Shown here piece by piece: positions 62,804 through 64,000 of a stretch of DNA of 64,000 nt. The stretch spans positions 1 to 64,000 of the forward strand of contig JAPOVT010000028.1 of assembly GCA_026708015.1 (NCBI GenBank), in the 5' to 3' direction. A program made the position numbers and the translations under genes. Position 1 is the stretch's first letter. Each line of letters opens with the position of its first letter. The stretch is from a bacterium (GTDB taxonomy: Bacteria > Actinomycetota > Acidimicrobiia > Acidimicrobiales > Bin134). Under the pieces are notes generated by a model. It searched no databases, had not been told where the DNA came from, and saw nothing but the letters and a program-made list of their open reading frames with translations.

Positions 62804-63939
62804 CCCAGGTCCCTCTCCTGGCAGATGGCCACCGCGGCCTCGTGCTCTTCGAAGGTGTTGCTGAAAGTGTGGGCGCCGGGCACCGGGTCGTCGGTGCGGG
62901 CGTAGAACAGCCAGAAGCCGTCGGCGGGGTTCAGCGCGGCCTCGAGCGACGCTCGCCCGGGAGCGGCGATTGGACCGGGCGGCAATCCTGCTCGGTTGTA
63001 CACGTTGTAGGGATTGTCCACGTCCAGATCCGAGAGGGTCAGCGGTTCGGAGGGCTTGTTCAGCGCGTAGCGCACTGCGGCGTCGATCTGGAGCGGCATC
63101 CCCAAGCCCAACCGGTTGTAGATCACCCGAGCGATTTTGGCCCGATCCTCATCGATGAGGGCCTCCTTTTCGATCAGCGAAGCCACGATGACAGCTTCGT
63201 AGGGACTCACCTGCACCGTATCGGGGGCGGTGTCCAATCCCACCTCGGTGGCTACCAGGTCGAACTGGTTGATCATCCGGACGACCAGGGCGGCCTCGTC
63301 CTCGGAGGTGGCCGCGTCGAGCAGATAGGTGTCGGGGAAGAGCATCCCCTCCAAAGTGCTGCTGGACGGCTGGTAATCGGATCGCAAGGGCGGAAAGGCC
63401 AGGGCTCGGGCTAGCTCGTCGGCGTCGAAGGTGGGAAGCTGGGCCAAGAGCTGGCTTTGAATCTGGACCAGCGTGAGTCCCTCGGGCACCAAAACCCTCA
63501 AGGCATCCTCCGTCGGCCCGGAGGCGGGACCGGCCAACAGCACATCTTTGGCCCGCCACACCGTCATGTTCTCATTCAGTATGTAGGTGCCGGCCTGAAA
63601 GTCACCAGCATCCTTGTAGCGCAGGTAGTAGCGAAACACCGTGGAGTTGGGCACCACACCCTCATCTTCGAGAATGCGGGCGATGTCGTTGATCGACGCC
63701 CCTTGGGGGATGCTGACCACCAGTTCTGGGCCCTCCTCACCAGGAGGATCGAGCCGATCACCGATCCAACCCCTGATCAACAGCGAGGCAATAAGCAGGA
63801 CCACGCCCAGACAGGCCAGGATGATGACGACCCGGGTGAGGGTGGAGGTTCTCCGAGGCAACCAGTCCCAGTCTTGCGGATCATCGCCCTCTGGCAGGAT
63901 GACCGGTGGCTGGTAACCCCCCTTCGGGTCGTCGCTCAC
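62797..63939 (-). CDS. mltG: endolytic murein transglycosylase
   Basis: 380 residues. Cytoplasmic N-terminus, one transmembrane helix (about 34-56), a LysM-like subdomain (about 70-160) and the YceG catalytic domain with I-V-A-S-L-I-E-K-E-A (catalytic Glu) and I-D-A-A-V-R-Y-A-L. Terminates nascent glycan strands during wall growth. GTG start overlaps the upstream stop in a GTGA junction. Confidence 0.93.
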   Translation of the reverse strand: MSDDPKGGYQPPVILPEGDDPQDWDWLPRRTSTLTRVVIILACLGVVLLIASLLIRGWIGDRLDPPGEEGPELVVSIPQGASINDIARILEDEGVVPNSTVFRYYLRYKDAGDFQAGTYILNENMTVWRAKDVLLAGPASGPTEDALRVLVPEGLTLVQIQSQLLAQLPTFDADELARALAFPPLRSDYQPSSSTLEGMLFPDTYLLDAATSEDEAALVVRMINQFDLVATEVGLDTAPDTVQVSPYEAVIVASLIEKEALIDEDRAKIARVIYNRLGLGMPLQIDAAVRYALNKPSEPLTLSDLDVDNPYNVYNRAGLPPGPIAAPGRASLEAALNPADGFWLFYARTDDPVPGAHTFSNTFEEHEAAVAICQERDLGC

Positions 63940-64000
63940 CGCGGCGACTTCCGCTCAGTGGCGTCCAGCCAACCCTGCACAGTGCTGGCGTTCACCGCGG
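63936..64000 (-). CDS. ruvX: C-terminal end of a ruvX-like gene (runs off the window)
   Basis: The last 20 codons end A-S-T-V-Q-G-W-L-D-A-T-E-R, similar to the C-terminal L-Q-x-W-L-D of YqgF/RuvX Holliday-junction resolvases, and ruvX precedes mltG-aroE in many actinobacteria. Assignment depends mostly on that order. Overlaps mltG by GTGA. Confidence 0.45.
   Translation of the reverse strand, partial: AVNASTVQGWLDATERKSPR

Noticed and set aside
1..64000. tRNA, rRNA or CRISPR genes
   Set aside because: Gaps are short and I saw no cloverleaf-type sequence or rRNA segment by eye; a tRNAscan or Rfam search would be decisive.

Overview
The window is a high-GC, mostly minus-strand, densely packed bacterial chromosome segment. 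Gene content and order (mIHF beside gmk and rpoZ, a PriA without a Walker A loop, a PyrR-headed pyrimidine operon, alaS/ruvX-type context for mltG-aroE, DUF1844 protein, infC-rpmI-rplT) point to an actinobacterium, and my best guess is an uncultured or marine Acidimicrobiia-like lineage. That placement is inference from gene content; no rRNA gene is present.

Layout. 1-4.45 kb is accessory DNA of visibly lower GC: an inactivated-looking dCTP-deaminase/dUTPase-fold membrane protein with a small partner, small hypothetical genes, an HTH protein, and a MazF-like toxin whose antitoxin is an internal duplication of a whole ribbon-helix-helix antitoxin. 4.5-10.7 kb holds ion-transport genes (PhoU/TrkA_C regulator, MgtE-like carrier, K+-channel-like protein), a flavin oxidoreductase and a Rieske oxygenase. 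10.7-17.0 kb looks like a defence-type island: an AAA ATPase behind a 24-bp iteron array, a 1369-residue DUF4011/helicase/nuclease/HIRAN protein, and a DUF3800 protein.

17.1-43.8 kb is core: SpoU methyltransferase, rplT-rpmI-infC (infC has no ordinary start codon), hisG, ribD, mog, rsmB-fmt-def, priA, metK-coaBC-rpoZ-gmk-mihF, a secreted Calx-beta/LysM surface protein carrying a 723-bp tandem duplication, and the UMP operon pyrR-pyrB-pyrC-carA-carB-pyrD-pyrF. 56.7-64 kb returns to core: nusB-efp-pepQ-aroQ-aroB-aroK, a prepilin peptidase, aroE, mltG and the end of a ruvX-like gene.

Between pyrR and nusB sits a 12.7-kb biosynthetic locus (43.9-56.6 kb), the most remarkable feature. It encodes a nitrile-hydratase-leader (NHLP) precursor ending in Ala-Gly-Leu-Cys-Cys-Cys-Gly, a fused E1-like/YcaO cyclodehydratase, a C39-peptidase ABC exporter, a second NHLM-type ABC exporter, a short HlyD-like adaptor, an uncharacterised 381-residue protein, a polyprenyl diphosphate synthase, and an AlkB-type di-iron hydroxylase fused to a GlnE-like pseudo-nucleotidyltransferase. 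The inferred product is an exported peptide from a five-residue core LCCCG whose cysteines become thiazol(in)es, possibly combined with an isoprenoid and an oxidised carbon. No azoline dehydrogenase is visible.
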